Source of the DNA: Sambucus nigra | Lineage: Eukaryota > Streptophyta > Magnoliopsida > Dipsacales > Adoxaceae | Length of the DNA stretch: 64,000 nucleotides | Reading direction: 5' to 3' | Assembly (NCBI GenBank): GCA_949130495.1 | Contig: OX422221.1 | Location: 150,393,741-150,457,740 of the forward strand | The notes under the pieces: model-generated | What the model was told of the DNA's origin: nothing | Databases searched by the model: none | Seen by the model: the letters and a program-made list of their open reading frames with translations, nothing else | In this document: in pieces, positions 21,328-32,329 of the stretch | How the letters are laid out: every line of letters starts with the position of its first letter | Position numbering within the stretch: position 1 is the stretch's first letter | Made by a program: the position numbers and the translations under genes

Positions 21328-24326
21328 TGTAATACCCCGTACTTTTGGCTATATTTATTTTTGGGTTTGATTAATTAAATTGCGTATTTATTGGAAATTA
21401 ATCCGGGTTATAAATACTAATGAGATGCGAATTGGTATTTGATTATGTGCATATATGATTATATATGTATTTGGTATTATAAAATTTGTCGTGAGATTTA
21501 TATACGGCATTTTAGAAATTTTGTTGAGACGCGTGGGACCGCCGCGTCACAGTATAATATTTTGATATTAAAAGTGAATTTAAAATTTATAATCCGTATG
21601 GTCGTTTTGAGTGCGCCAACGCGTCCGGAAGGGTCGAGATAGTCAGAAAACACTAGCCGGGGGTATAGTTTGGGTCCCGGGGCATTTTTAGGCCATACCG
21701 GTAACTTAAACGGCATTTTAGTAATTTGGTATTTTTGGGTAATTAAAAGTGACGAAAATTGAGAGTTGTAATCTGATAAGGAATTGACCCAACCAACCCT
21801 TATTAACCCAACAAGCTACGGAGGTTTATTAAAATTAGGGTTTCATAAGTTCCCCAAAGCAAACCCTAGCCACCATAGCTCTTTAGAGAAGAAAGCTTGG
21901 AGAAGGAGAGAGAGAGAGGAATTCTGCAGAAATTCTACACCGAATCCACACCAAATTCAGAAATCAAACCAAGGCAAGTGACTTTATTTCATTTAAATTC
22001 GAAGAATGTCTTTTCCATGTTAGAAATTGAAGAATCTTAATTGTTCTTGAAAGATTAAAAGAAAACCCATGAAATTTGAAGTTATTATTGAATGTTGGGA
22101 TAGGTTTGCATGTAGAAACATTGTTGGGAGATTTAATTTCGGAGATTTCATGTCTAGGTAATGCATAAACGAATTAAAATCTGGGAATTTATGATGAGAA
22201 AAAGTTAGGGTTTATGTTCTTGAAGAAAATTAGGAATTAATGTAGAAATTGTGATTTAATGATGTTTAGATGATATCAAACCCTTTAATGATGTTAGTAT
22301 AGCCCCTTAACATGTTTGAGGATGATTAGAGAACTCAATATATTGTGGGAACGAATTTTAGAAGAGGTTTGAGGAGTAAAAATGGTGAAAAACGATTTTT
22401 TGGATGTTCTGGGCCGAAACTGGCATCTCGTTAGAAGCAGCCCCCAGGTCGTTCGAACGAGCTCGTTCGAACGAGCTTCTAACGAGTTGACCAGTCGTTA
22501 TTAATGAGTGGGGGTTTTCGTTCGATATCTCGTTCGAACGAGATATCGTTAGAAGGGTCAGTTCGTTCGAACGAACTGGGATCTCGTTCGAACAGTCTCG
22601 TTCGAACGAGACTTCTAACGACCTGACAGTCCAAACTCGTTCGAAGCCTCGTTCGAACGAGACTTCTAACGAGCTGACAGTTTGTTCCTTTTTGGACTGT
22701 TTTGACTTTTGGAGTTCCGGGAACTGGTTCAAGGGTAGAGTTAGCATCCCTTTGATGATATAGTGATTGATTTGGGACTTTTGGGTTATTGAGATGAGTA
22801 AATCATACACTAGAGTTATATTTAATGAACCGTTTGGGTTGAGACGTGAGTGTCTACTACGATGTGAGGATAAATTATGGCACGTATAATTATGAACCGG
22901 AATAAAATGAATTGTGATAATTATAATTAGTACGAGAGTGCAATATGTACTACGAATATAATACGGTATTACTAAGATGTGTGTTTACTTAGTGTTGATA
23001 TATGGATTGTATGTATGACATACCTACCATACTTGCTATCACGGGAGGTTTCGTTCGCTTAGGACCCTCTAATCCTTGTGTGCCTACGGGGGGGATATAG
23101 ACTGGTACCTTGATGAACATAGGTCATTGAAAGACTTATTGTGATATTAATAAGTCCGCTGATCATGGGAGCGTAGGTATGTGCGTGACCCATGTGATGG
23201 TGACTGTGTTCGCCTCCATGATTTGTGATGTTGTTTTCGGTAAACTATTCCTGAGAGATTCGGAATATGTAATCCTTATGTACGTGATGTACCGGGATGG
23301 ATAGCAGAGTATGTGTGCGCCGCAGCTTAGTCCTCGGGGTGCTTGTGTCGTATATTTATGATGTGAATAATATACGCTTAAATTAATGGAAATCCTCATG
23401 TTAATGTTGTAAAAATATTACGGTATTGTTTCGAGATATATAATGAGTTAGCTGATAGTTATATCAATGGTATAGTTAGTAACTGAGTTTACGTTAAACC
23501 TCTATTAAATTGCGAGCGTTGTTATGTTAAATTAACCGAGTAAAATGGGTAGAACCTTTGGTAGTCTAGCTAGTTACGTTGTCACTTAGCTAGTGGAAAG
23601 GGTAGTTATAGATGGGTAATTACGTTAGGAGTGCACAGTTAGTCGAGAGGTGAGAATTTACTGTGAGTGCACGTCCTAACATGTACTTTGCATTTAATGT
23701 TTTAAATGTTTTTTAAGCACTTGCAGGTTTTTAAAATGATTTCCACTTTCGGGCTCTGACCCATTTGCTTTCAAATATATTTTCTTGTAAAACCATTTTA
23801 GGTGCCCAGCCACAAGGACACCAAGCATAGGATTCTCATTCAGGTGACGAGCTGTAGCTGTTTGTGGAAGCTACAGGGATTTGCATGTAGACGCTTCTCT
23901 CATTTGGATTCCAGTCTCAGCATCTATCAGTTGTAGGGCATGTTGCCCAAATTCTATTAGACATTTCTACATTTCAGTTTTCAGACTCTAGCATGTATTG
24001 CTCAATATTCAGTTTTAGTTATTTATTTCAGTTTACTTATCAGTTGTGGGATTTGATTGAGGAGTTTTTCCTCCAGGTTTTATTTACATTTTGTGATGGT
24101 TATTCATTTCACTTCAGTATGGTGAATGGTGTTATTTATTTCTTCATTACTTTTGTTGCATGTTAATCAGAATTAATAAAATTTGGCACTTACTTTTTAA
24201 ATACTAGGTGGTTAGTAATCTTTAAAATGTTTTCGACAGTGATGCTATTAACTGAGCCAACTTGGCATTTTTAATTAATTTTATAAAGGAGTAGCTACCC
24301 GGTGTTTAATTAGTCGGGGTGTCACA
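21328..24326 (+). mobile_element. 3' LTR of the Tekay-type element
   Basis: It is 2999 bp, TG...CA, nearly identical to the 5' LTR but with the 33 bp missing there (from about 21359). GC donor at 21974, palindrome cluster at 22447-22675. It is followed by the duplication CCCCC and the rest of the minisatellite. Confidence 0.95.
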
Positions 24327-24590
24327 CCCCCTGCCCCATCCCCTCCACCCTTCCCCACTCACACATGTGTACACAAACACACACACAAACATACGCAGAA
24401 ACTAATTTTTTTCCTTTTCATTTCAGGTTTTAATCCAAGACCAATCAAACATGAAATTAATCTTCCATCGTCACTGTAGCCCGCTACCTGAATCTGCCTC
24501 AAACTTCCGCCGCTGTAGCTCGCTGCCTAAATCTGCCGAATTTGGGATTTTTTTTTTTAATTTGTTGGATTTGTTGCTACCCCTTAAATA
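24327..24590 (+). other. End of the minisatellite and short internal duplication
   Basis: The C-rich/CA array resumes to about 24395. An acceptor-like TTTTCATTTCAG follows near 24426. Then a 30-40-bp phrase CTGTAGC(C/T)CGCT.CCT.AATCTGCC is present twice (about 24474-24500 and 24512-24538). No Pescadillo exon is recognisable after the acceptor. Confidence 0.6.
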
Positions 24591-24950
24591 GGGTGGATAG
24601 TCCAATAAACAAAGGAGATTATGTCCAATTTTTCTTAAAAAATTGACACTTTATTTTTTTGAGACACATTTAATTTGATTGATGAATATTGTATATTTCA
24701 TTTTATATGTGAATTTGTTTGAAGAATTTAGAAAATTTGGATGTTGGACTATTTTTTATTTGTTAAGCATGGTGAATAGTTCCATAAACTAAGGAGATTA
24801 TGCCAATTTTTTTTTAAAAATTTGACACTTTATTTTTTTGGGACACAATGTGAATTCGATGGATGAATATTGTATATTTCGTATTATATGTGAATTTATT
24901 TGATGAATCTAGACTATTTGAATGTTATTGGACTATTTGGCATTGTTTTA
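24591..24950 (+). repeat. Tandem duplication, 180 bp x 2
   Basis: 24591-24770 and 24771-24950 share the same phrases in order: GGTG.ATAGT.CAATAAAC.AAGGAGATTAT (with small changes), TTGACACTTTATTTTTTTG, GATGAATATTGTATATTTC and TGGACTATTT. Inside the Helitron-like insertion near its 3' end. Confidence 0.85.
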
Positions 24951-25040
24951 AAATTACACTTCAATTTTTTTGCGTTTCGCTATTATATACTTTGAAAAAT
25001 TGTCGTCGTTTCGCGATTACGTACTTTGGAAAATTTCATC

Positions 25041-25067
25041 GTGCCTTCAGGCATGGGAATACGCTAG
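25041..25067 (+). other. Helitron-type 3' terminus (hairpin and CTAG)
   Basis: The hairpin TGCCTTCAGGCA (stem 5, loop 2) is followed 10 bases later by CTAG at 25064-25067, then T. It coincides to the base with the point where SIRE LTR sequence resumes. Confidence 0.75.
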
Positions 25068-25959
25068 TATATATATATATATATATATATATATGGAAGA
25101 TTGGTATAATAAACAATGGGTGTAAACAAAAGTGTTTTTCAGGATTTTCTTGAAAGAATTAACACTTTAAACAATTAACTTTTCTTTGGAACGATGAACA
25201 CTAAAAAATTCCCTCTACGAGTTCGAATAGTATGAAAAGTTAATTAGAAAAAGTTGATTTCTGCACTTAATAAGTTCTGTCAAAAGATAGTGGGAAAAGA
25301 AGTGGGAAAATGGGAAAAAACTGCTCAAACTACCAAATAAACTGTTCCCGCCAAAACTCGTTAAAACGACATTTTTGTTCGAACGAAGTTTCGTTCGAAC
25401 GAGCTTTCTAACGAAGTTCTATTGTATCAAAAAATGAACTCGTTAGAAATCTCATTCGAACAGCATTGTTCATTCGAATGACAATTTGAACGATGTTACA
25501 GTGGCCAGATAGAGAACTCGTTGGCAGACACGTTCGAATGACATTCTCGTTCACACGAAAAACTCGTTCGAACGACAATTAGAATGAACTTCCAGAAATT
25601 GTAAATTTCTATTTTTATCACAAAAACTTTATATAATTTATTTTAAAGATTTAATAATGTCTTTCTAAAAAATAAACAATAGTTTTAACCTAAAATTTCA
25701 CCCAATATAAAATGTTCCAAGCTCCTATATATATATTCAAAATTCATTCATACCAATGGAACCAATGTTGTTGATGTAGAAACGAAGCACATTAAACTGG
25801 ACATTTGATGAATCTTTAATATCTTGGCCGCTACGTATTCAACACACACGTCATAGGCTTGAATGGATACAATTGATCTCTCTCCTATGACTCAAGTGTT
25901 TTTGTCCAGAATTGAGCAAAAACTACAAAGGACTCAATTGGAAATTTGAGTCCTTACAA
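25068..25959 (-). mobile_element. 3' LTR of the SIRE element, inner half
   Basis: After the (TA)n tract the sequence GGAAGATTGGTATAATAAACAATGGGTG matches 30696 onward, with moderate divergence, through GAGTCCTTACA at 25959. On its own strand the LTR thus starts TGTAAGGACTC, next to the PPT. It contains a TTCGAA palindrome cluster at about 25358-25575. No genes. Confidence 0.88.
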
Positions 25960-28059
25960 ATACCCCTTTTGGCTATTCCAAGACAAAAACCAAACAAAAA
26001 TCCTAAAGGTCCGTCAAGCTCACTAGACTCAAAAACAATCCCACCCAATACTTGACACAAGACCTAAGGATCAAAATCTTTACCGGTGAAAGTTGCCACT
26101 ATATAGAAGAATTCCTGCACACTTAAGCGAACACATTAAACGCAAAGGGAATATTAAAATATTAAATGCAATATGAATAAAGATTCCCCCTTAATTAATT
26201 CTCCACTTTGTCAACTATAATCAACTTAAGAAGATAGCGCTCTCCCCCTAAGTAAAATCTCCCAAACAAAGATACGATGACAACAGGATTAGATACCATT
26301 TCTCCCCCTATCATTCTCCCCCATTTTGTTTAGGAATAGACAAAGGCTAAATAATTAAAACATTAACTTTTCTCCCCCAATTAAAAGCATATACACCCTC
26401 TAAACTAACCAAGAAATAAATAGAATGGGATAACAAGCTAAAGATGCAATAGCGCATAACGTGATGAGAACATTAAAGCACGTAGACAAAAAAATCATAA
26501 TTAATCCAACAAATAATAACGGATACCAACTAAGATGCAAGAAAATGACACTAATATGATACATAAAGTATTAAGCATGTGATATCAACAAAGAATGCAA
26601 TTAGATAGATACCAATTATGAATTCAAGCATAGATGGACTAGAAATCAAGGCAAAGACCAAATAAAAATATCATATATATACATACTCTAAATATTCCAA
26701 AGATGCACACGCACATATATATATAGAGATATAAACACAAAAATGACACAAAATAAGATAAGCTTTTCACACTCGTATGGCAAAAATGTGTCATATGGAA
26801 ACGGAAGTGTTGGGGTGTGAACTAGCATCAATTAAATTTAGACCCAATCACTTAAAACATGTTCACAGAGTTCTCAATTGATTGCAAACTTCATCACATT
26901 TGAATATAACCTCATGTGACAATATAAGATGAACTCAATAAACAAACATACACAATGCATACAAGCCTAGCATGTTGATGATTCTACAAACCAATAGAGT
27001 CATAACATTGAAAATGCAACTAGGATAAAACGGACATTGTGAAAATCGTTGGTATACCATCCAATCTCCCTCAATAAGCATATATTATTTTTGAATGATA
27101 ATATCAATTAAACATAGACCTTGGAAAATATTTTATTTTAATGCCATTATTCTATTTCTTTTAGCTCCAAGCAAACGGTGGCTTAATATTCGCAAAGGAT
27201 AATAAATCCTTTTGGAGACCTTCCCCGTGCACATTTATATATATATAACATTTTTATATCTCACGTGCAACGGATTTTGACATGCATTAGTCCTCCTAGG
27301 TCAAAAATATGTAGATGACAGGATTGGTAGGAGAACACCTCACAAAGCTCAAATATAACATGTGACGATTAAATTTCAAAAGAGCTTGTGCATGTGTGAA
27401 AAGAGGCATATAAAAATAGAATCCATTATATCAACACAAAATCCAACTACTCCATGTAACCATGGTAAAGAACATAATAAGGATTGACAATCTAAACCAA
27501 AAGTTCTAGCCACATGGGAGAGTAAAATATGGTATTGAAACACAAGTATATGCCACATAAAGTGTGTCAAACTAAAATGCACACACACAAAAAAATCTTT
27601 TTGAGTTTTTGAAAATTTTTAACCAAAAATATATACTCAAAAGACAAACAAAAATCATTTCTATTTTTCATTAATCTTGAATTACCAAAAAAAATAATAC
27701 ACAAATGATAAACAAAAATCTTTTTGTATTTTTCATTTAATGCAAACAAAATGAAGGAAATATAATACAAAAGACAAACAAAAATCATTATTCTAGCATG
27801 TGATTAAGCATGAATCATAGACTAAAAAATGACTAAACATGCATACACCTAGCAATGATATATAATATGAAGAACAAAAGGCTAGAGTATGCAAATAAAA
27901 CTAACACATTCAACCTTTAGATTTTGCAAGGGAGGAAGCATGTGAAAGTAAATGAGAATCAAATACCCTATCATGTAAAGATACCAAGTCGGATCTCCTA
28001 ACCCAAACTAATGACACAAGTCGATCTCGGGGCGTAGTAATCTTGACTACCTTGGTTTC
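25960..28059 (-). other. Non-coding 3' internal region of the SIRE element with several polypurine tracts
   Basis: Next to the LTR the minus strand reads AAAAGGGGTAT (PPT). Further inside, GGGGGAGA occurs at 26241-26250, 26301-26310, 26314-26323 and 26371-26380 (plus strand TCTCCCCC). Repeated PPT-like tracts before the 3' LTR are a known trait of SIRE/Maximus elements. The rest is AT-rich with no pol trace. Two chance ORFs (70 and 73 codons) at 27376-27788 resemble nothing I know. Confidence 0.6.
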
Positions 28060-29839
28060 TTATGGTGGTATTTTATAGGACCTCGTTTAAGATCAAAACT
28101 GAATTTCCTAAGATGACCTTTTCGACAACAATGTGCGCAAGTAAAAGCACGTTAAAAATTGGTACCTAAGGATTGATCTCTAAAGGCTTTCCTAGGTCAT
28201 TCTCCTAAAACATGGGTTTTGTCTTTATGAGTAAATTCATTACAAGTATCGAAGCCTAAACCACAAGTGTCATTTTTTATTTGGACCGTGCCTAAGATTT
28301 TATCTAGTTTTTCGCACCTACACTCCAAATCAAATTTGACTTTCCTAGAGTCTTTTAATTTATTTTTTAATTCTAAAATATTATATTCTAATAAAACATT
28401 TCTCTCTTCAAACTCGAGAAGCTCCTTTTTCAAGGATTCCATTAAACCTCTAAGGCTATCTCTCTCGCCTCCTACATATTCAATCTTCTCTCGAAGAGTC
28501 CTATCACGTGTCCTAAGGTTTTCTACTAACATACTATCATCAATGACCTTGACATGCTCTTTTAAACTTGCTTCTAACTTCAAATTTTCTCTTTTTAATT
28601 TAATTGATTCTTCGTATAATTCTTGAAAAGCATTTTGAAGTTCACTCACATTAACCTCTTCTTCATTATCACTCTCTCTTTCTTCTTCACTCTCACTATC
28701 ATAAAAAATAAGGGAATCATAAACCATGACCTTGGAAGTATCATGTGTTAAAATCTCATCAATAGACGAGTTCTCACTATCACTCACATGACTAGTCATA
28801 AAAGCCACAAAGTTGGGCTTATTGGGGGAATCGGGTCCCTCTTCATAGTCACTATCACTAAGGGTTGCATTAAAAGAAATTGGTTGCTTACCCTCTCTCC
28901 TTAGTTTAGTGGGGCACTCAGAAGCCCTATGGCCATACCCTTCATAACCAAAACACCTATTCGACTCGTCCCTATTTAAATGTTCATTCATAGGTTTAGG
29001 GATCCTCTCGGCTTTGTCTTGCGTAGATTTTTTAAATTTCTTAAAATCATTTTTAAATTTATCTTTGTTAAATTTAAGAAATTTTCAAAACATTCTAGCA
29101 AACATAGCCATGTTTTCCGAGACACTATTACTTTCACTCTCTACTACTTGTTTTTCCTGTTTTTGGGCTTTTAAAGAAACGCCCTTTTCTATTTTCTTTT
29201 CAGTTTTAGAGGGAAACATGTCCAGTTCATAGGTTTGTAAATCACCTACAAGCTCTTCTAATTTCATAGAGGCTAAAGTTGGTAAAGAATTTAATATGGT
29301 CACTTTTGGAATAAATCTATCGGGTAGGGACCTTAAAATTTTCTTTACTACTCGGTTGTCGATTATTTTCTCCCCCAAGTTTAAAGTTGAATTAACAATA
29401 TCGAAAAGTCTAGCATAAAATTCATCAAAAGTTTATTTTTCATTCATTTTGATGGTTTCAAATTGAGTGGTGAGGTTTTGGAGTTTCGAAGCTTTAACGA
29501 TACTAGTACCTTCATGAGTGAGTTGTAAAATATCCCACGCTTCTTTAGAGGTCTCATATTTCATAATGCATCAGAATTCATCCGGTGTGATAGCGCTAAA
29601 CAAGGCGTTTAAACCTCGAGAATTAAAATTTAAAAGTTTAAACTCATTCTCACTCCATCTATCGGTCGGTTTGGGAACACGATCATATCTACTAAATGAG
29701 TTGGTGGAGACCACACATTAACTACAGATAACTAAACCCTCTCGTCGATAGATTTAAGTGTCGATTTCATATGAGCTTTTTAGTAAGTGTAATTAGAACC
29801 ATCAAAAATAGGAAATTTAGAAAATGGGGAAAATTCCAT
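28060..29839 (-). pseudogene. gag: SIRE-type Gag with coiled coil and two decayed zinc knuckles
   Basis: The start ATG at 29839 gives MEFSPFSKFPIFDGSNYTY, the DUF4219-type Gag start. In-frame stops replace the expected Trp in YWK and ERVW, and frameshifts follow. Recognisable blocks are LRSLPDRFIPKV (29285-29350), a CCHC-like knuckle CFGYEGYGHRASEC in which the second Cys is Tyr (about 28915-28960), a long coiled coil rich in Leu, Glu and Lys (about 28270-28620), and a second knuckle CAHCCRKGHLRKF in which the last Cys is lost (about 28100-28140). The largest open part is 28197-28991 (264 codons). Two knuckles plus a long coiled coil are SIRE-like. The protein would form the particle shell; this copy cannot. 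Confidence 0.75.
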
Positions 29840-29889
29840 TTTAGCCAAAAATATTTAAAGAATCTTTAACGAAATAATTTATCGTTTTG

Positions 29890-29901
29890 GCTCTGATACC
29901 A
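29890..29901 (-). other. Primer binding site of the SIRE element
   Basis: The minus strand reads TGGTATCAGAGC, two bases from the LTR edge at 29904. It lies 51 bp upstream of the gag start. Confidence 0.9.
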
Positions 29902-29903
29902 CT

Positions 29904-31310
29904 TATTGGAACACGAGGCCCCCAATTTTGAATAATTTATTTTTACTTCAAAACTAATAATGTCCTTTTTAGATGTGAAAGCGTGAGATGGTTCAAATTA
30001 AAAAAAATGAACAAATTTTAATTTCTTTTCAAATTTTAAATTGAACAAAGTGAAATTAGATTAAACAAAAATACATTTCACTACAACCAATTTAACCCAA
30101 GTCCTAGAAATTTGCCTTAGTCATATTTTTCAATTTTACCAAATTAGGCCAAACCAATTTTATCAAATTAAATTAAATGACTTGAATTAAATTAACATAA
30201 ACATTACCCAAATTAATTTAGCACCAAAATAAGTAAGTAGTGATTAAACCAAATTTTATCTTGTTACCTAAGCGTGCGTTCTAGGTGAGTATAGGAAGAT
30301 AAAATAAACAATAAATCACTACACCGCGATGTACGAGGAAAACCCACAACGGGAAAAAACCTCGGACCGCGCTAGCCTTAAGTCCACTAAGTATGGATTT
30401 ACAATTACAAGACAGATGACTTACTTCCTCGACTCGACCCCTTTCAAGACTTGACGCGTCTTCTTGTAAACACCTCTGCCTAGTCAACAACCCCGGAGCT
30501 CCATCGCGATCTCGAAATCCACCAATGAGACAATAGGTACACCGTCAACCACACATGGTGCCTTTCACCATGTGAGAATGCCATAGCAAAACAAACTTCT
30601 TCTTCTTTGTGGGATTTAGAAGGAAACCCAAACGTCTCTTCAAACGGATGTAGATATAAACCGGTGCCAAATACTCCAACCAAAGTATATATTTATGGAA
30701 GCTTGGTATAATAAACAATGGGTGTAAACAAAAGTGTTTTTTCAGGATTTTCTTTAAAGAATTAACATTTTAAAAAATGAACTTTTCTTTGGAACGATGA
30801 ACACTCAAAAACTCTCTCTAGGAGTTGGAATAGTATGAAAAGCTAATCAGAAAAAATTAATTTTCGCACTTAAGAAGTTCTGTCAAAAAATAGTGGGAAA
30901 AGAAGTGGGAAAGTGGGAAAAAACTGCTCAAACTGCCAAATAAACTATTCCCGCCAAAACTCGTTCGAACGACATTTTTGTTCGAATGAGCTTTGTAACG
31001 AAGTTCCAGTGTATAAAAAAATGAACTCGTTAGAAATCTCGTTGGAAATGTCATTTGAACAGCATTGTTCGTTCGAACGATGTTCCAGTGGCCAGATAGG
31101 GAACTCGTTGGCAGACACGTTCGAACGACATTCTCGTTCGAACGATAAACTCATTCGAATGACAATTCGAACGAACTTCCATAAAGTGTAAATTTCTATT
31201 TTTAGCCCAGAAACTTTATATACTTTATTTTAATGTTTTGATAAAATCTTTTTGAAAAGTAAACAATAGTTTTAAACTAAAATTTCACCCAATATAAAAT
31301 GTTCCAAGCT

Positions 31311-31375
<65 letters not shown>

Positions 31376-31601
31376 AATGCATTCATACCTTAGGAGCAAT
31401 GGAACCATTGTTTTTGACGTAGAAACGAGGCACATTAAACTAGGCTTTTGATGAAGATTTAATATCTTGGCCGCTACGTCTTCAACAAACACGTCATAGG
31501 CTTGAATGGATACAATTGAACGCTCTCCTATGACTCAAATGTTTCTGTTCGTAATTGAGCCAAAACTACAAAAGACTCAATTGGAAATTTGTGCCCTTAG
31601 A
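29904..31601 (-). mobile_element. 5' LTR of the SIRE element (uninterrupted copy)
   Basis: 1698 bp, from TATTGGAACACG (TGTTGG in the other LTR) to CCCTTAGA, then the duplication CAAAC. It aligns to both halves of the 3' LTR across the (TA) site at about 30688-30696, which proves that the 16.7 kb between 8318 and 25068 is an insertion. It contains a palindrome cluster (30958-31172) and a (TA)n tract (31312-31371). The terminal CA is mutated to GA on the plus strand. Confidence 0.88.
30958..31172 (-). repeat. Palindrome cluster, TTCGAA core, in a copia LTR
   Basis: TCGTTCGAACGA, CGTTCGAACGATG, TCGTTCGAACGATAA and decayed relatives occur with GTTAGAAAT and TAACGAAG. These are the same words as in the Tekay LTR. 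The 3' LTR copy has the cluster at 25358-25575. Confidence 0.85.
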
Positions 31602-31606
31602 CAAAC

Positions 31607-32210
31607 TAATATACTCAAAATACTTTCCAAACTAATATACCCTTGTACCTTAATCGTAGGACTCATATTCACACCCTCGTATATTTTTCTCAGAAAAATT
31701 AAGGCACGGTGATAATCACTCGCAACAAGAGTTTAAGAGATTGCAATTGAACCGCACATATAACTCTTTTATTAGTGAGCGTCATAAAGAGGGTACTACA
31801 ATTTATATGTACGAAAATAAAAAGATCGAACAATTTCACTACCTTGTAAATCGTGGAGTTAATCTCCAACAAGATTAGATGTTCGATCTTATAATATTTT
31901 CCCTACCAAAAAACTGGGTTGACGTTATACAAAATATATTTCACACACATAATTCTGATGTTGCCCTAACCTTGGTAATGTTGTTGGAGAATGAGGAAAA
32001 AAACCACCCATTATAGATACAACATGCATACAGAGAGCATTGACATAGACTGTGATGTCTCGCTCCATATGCATGCTAAATTGAATCTTGCCAACAAGTT
32101 GAAAAGGATGGGATTTCGAGTTCATGTCACAGATATCTACACATCAATCATAGATACCCTTCCACCTAGTTGGCCACATTGAACATATTCTAAAGTCTTA
32201 CATTAAAAAA
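31607..32210 (+). other. Unclassified sequence with a weak retroelement-like trace
   Basis: Between about 32030 and 32180 the plus strand reads LANKLKRMGFRVHVTDIYTS then IIDTLPPSWPH, which resembles the pattern of copia Gag proteins (a span ending in LP-SW). It is isolated and I leave it unassigned. Confidence 0.3.

Positions 32211-32253
<43 letters not shown>
32211..32253. repeat. (TA)n microsatellite
   Basis: About 21 uninterrupted TA units just upstream of the CACTA ORF. Confidence 0.97.
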
Positions 32254-32256
<3 letters not shown>

Positions 32257-32329
32257 ATAAGCTTTATTAATTAATTATAATTTCTTATTATATTTTTTAG
32301 TCACTTATGGTTTTTCATTTTTGTAGATA

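Larger units (their letters stand above)
13497..24331 (+). mobile_element. Full-length Del/Tekay-type chromovirus (Ty3/gypsy)
   Basis: TG...CA LTRs at 13502-16467 and 21328-24326 are flanked by the 5-bp duplication CCCCC (13497-13501 and 24327-24331). Removing the element restores a normal array unit (TGTGCCCCCTGCCCC). The PBS, gag-pol frame and PPT are all in place. The two LTRs differ by about 16 substitutions counted by eye in nearly 3 kb (about 0.5%) plus one 33-bp gap, so the insertion is young. Del/Tekay is chosen from the long LTRs, the MPPRR Gag start and the C-terminal chromodomain. The element sits in the Helitron-like insertion, which sits in the SIRE LTR. Confidence 0.93.
8319..25067 (+). 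mobile_element. Helitron-like insertion, non-autonomous, carrying a gene fragment and a nested chromovirus
   Basis: Everything between the two halves of the SIRE 3' LTR is extra relative to the uninterrupted copy at 30690. Its right end is a short hairpin, TGCCT-TC-AGGCA (25042-25053), then GGGAATACG and CTAG, followed by T. This is the 3' signature of a Helitron (hairpin, CTRR, insertion between A and T). The 5' end should begin TC after an A; A|TCTTGG at 8328/8329 fits, but the edge could lie anywhere in 8318-8329. No Rep/helicase is visible, so it is non-autonomous. Subtracting the chromovirus leaves about 5.9 kb. It carries a Pescadillo exon, as expected of gene-capturing Helitrons. Confidence 0.7.
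7488..31606 (-). mobile_element. SIRE/Maximus-type copia element, non-autonomous, split by nested insertions
   Basis: The outer ends are TGTTGGAAAACG at 7493 and the LTR end at 31601. Both are flanked by the same 5-mer CAAAC (7488-7492 and 31602-31606), the duplication of a single integration event. Parts in plus-strand order: 3' LTR (7493-8318 plus 25068-25959), PPT, a 3.9-kb internal region with a broken gag only, PBS, and 5' LTR (29904-31601). Without the Helitron-like insertion the element is about 7.4 kb. No reverse transcriptase or integrase remnant was found, so it must have moved in trans or lost pol by deletion. The two LTRs differ at many positions and the gag is broken, so it is much older than the Tekay element inside it. 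Confidence 0.85.

Noticed and set aside
28267..28626. 119-codon plus-strand ORF
   Set aside because: Antisense shadow of the SIRE Gag coiled coil.
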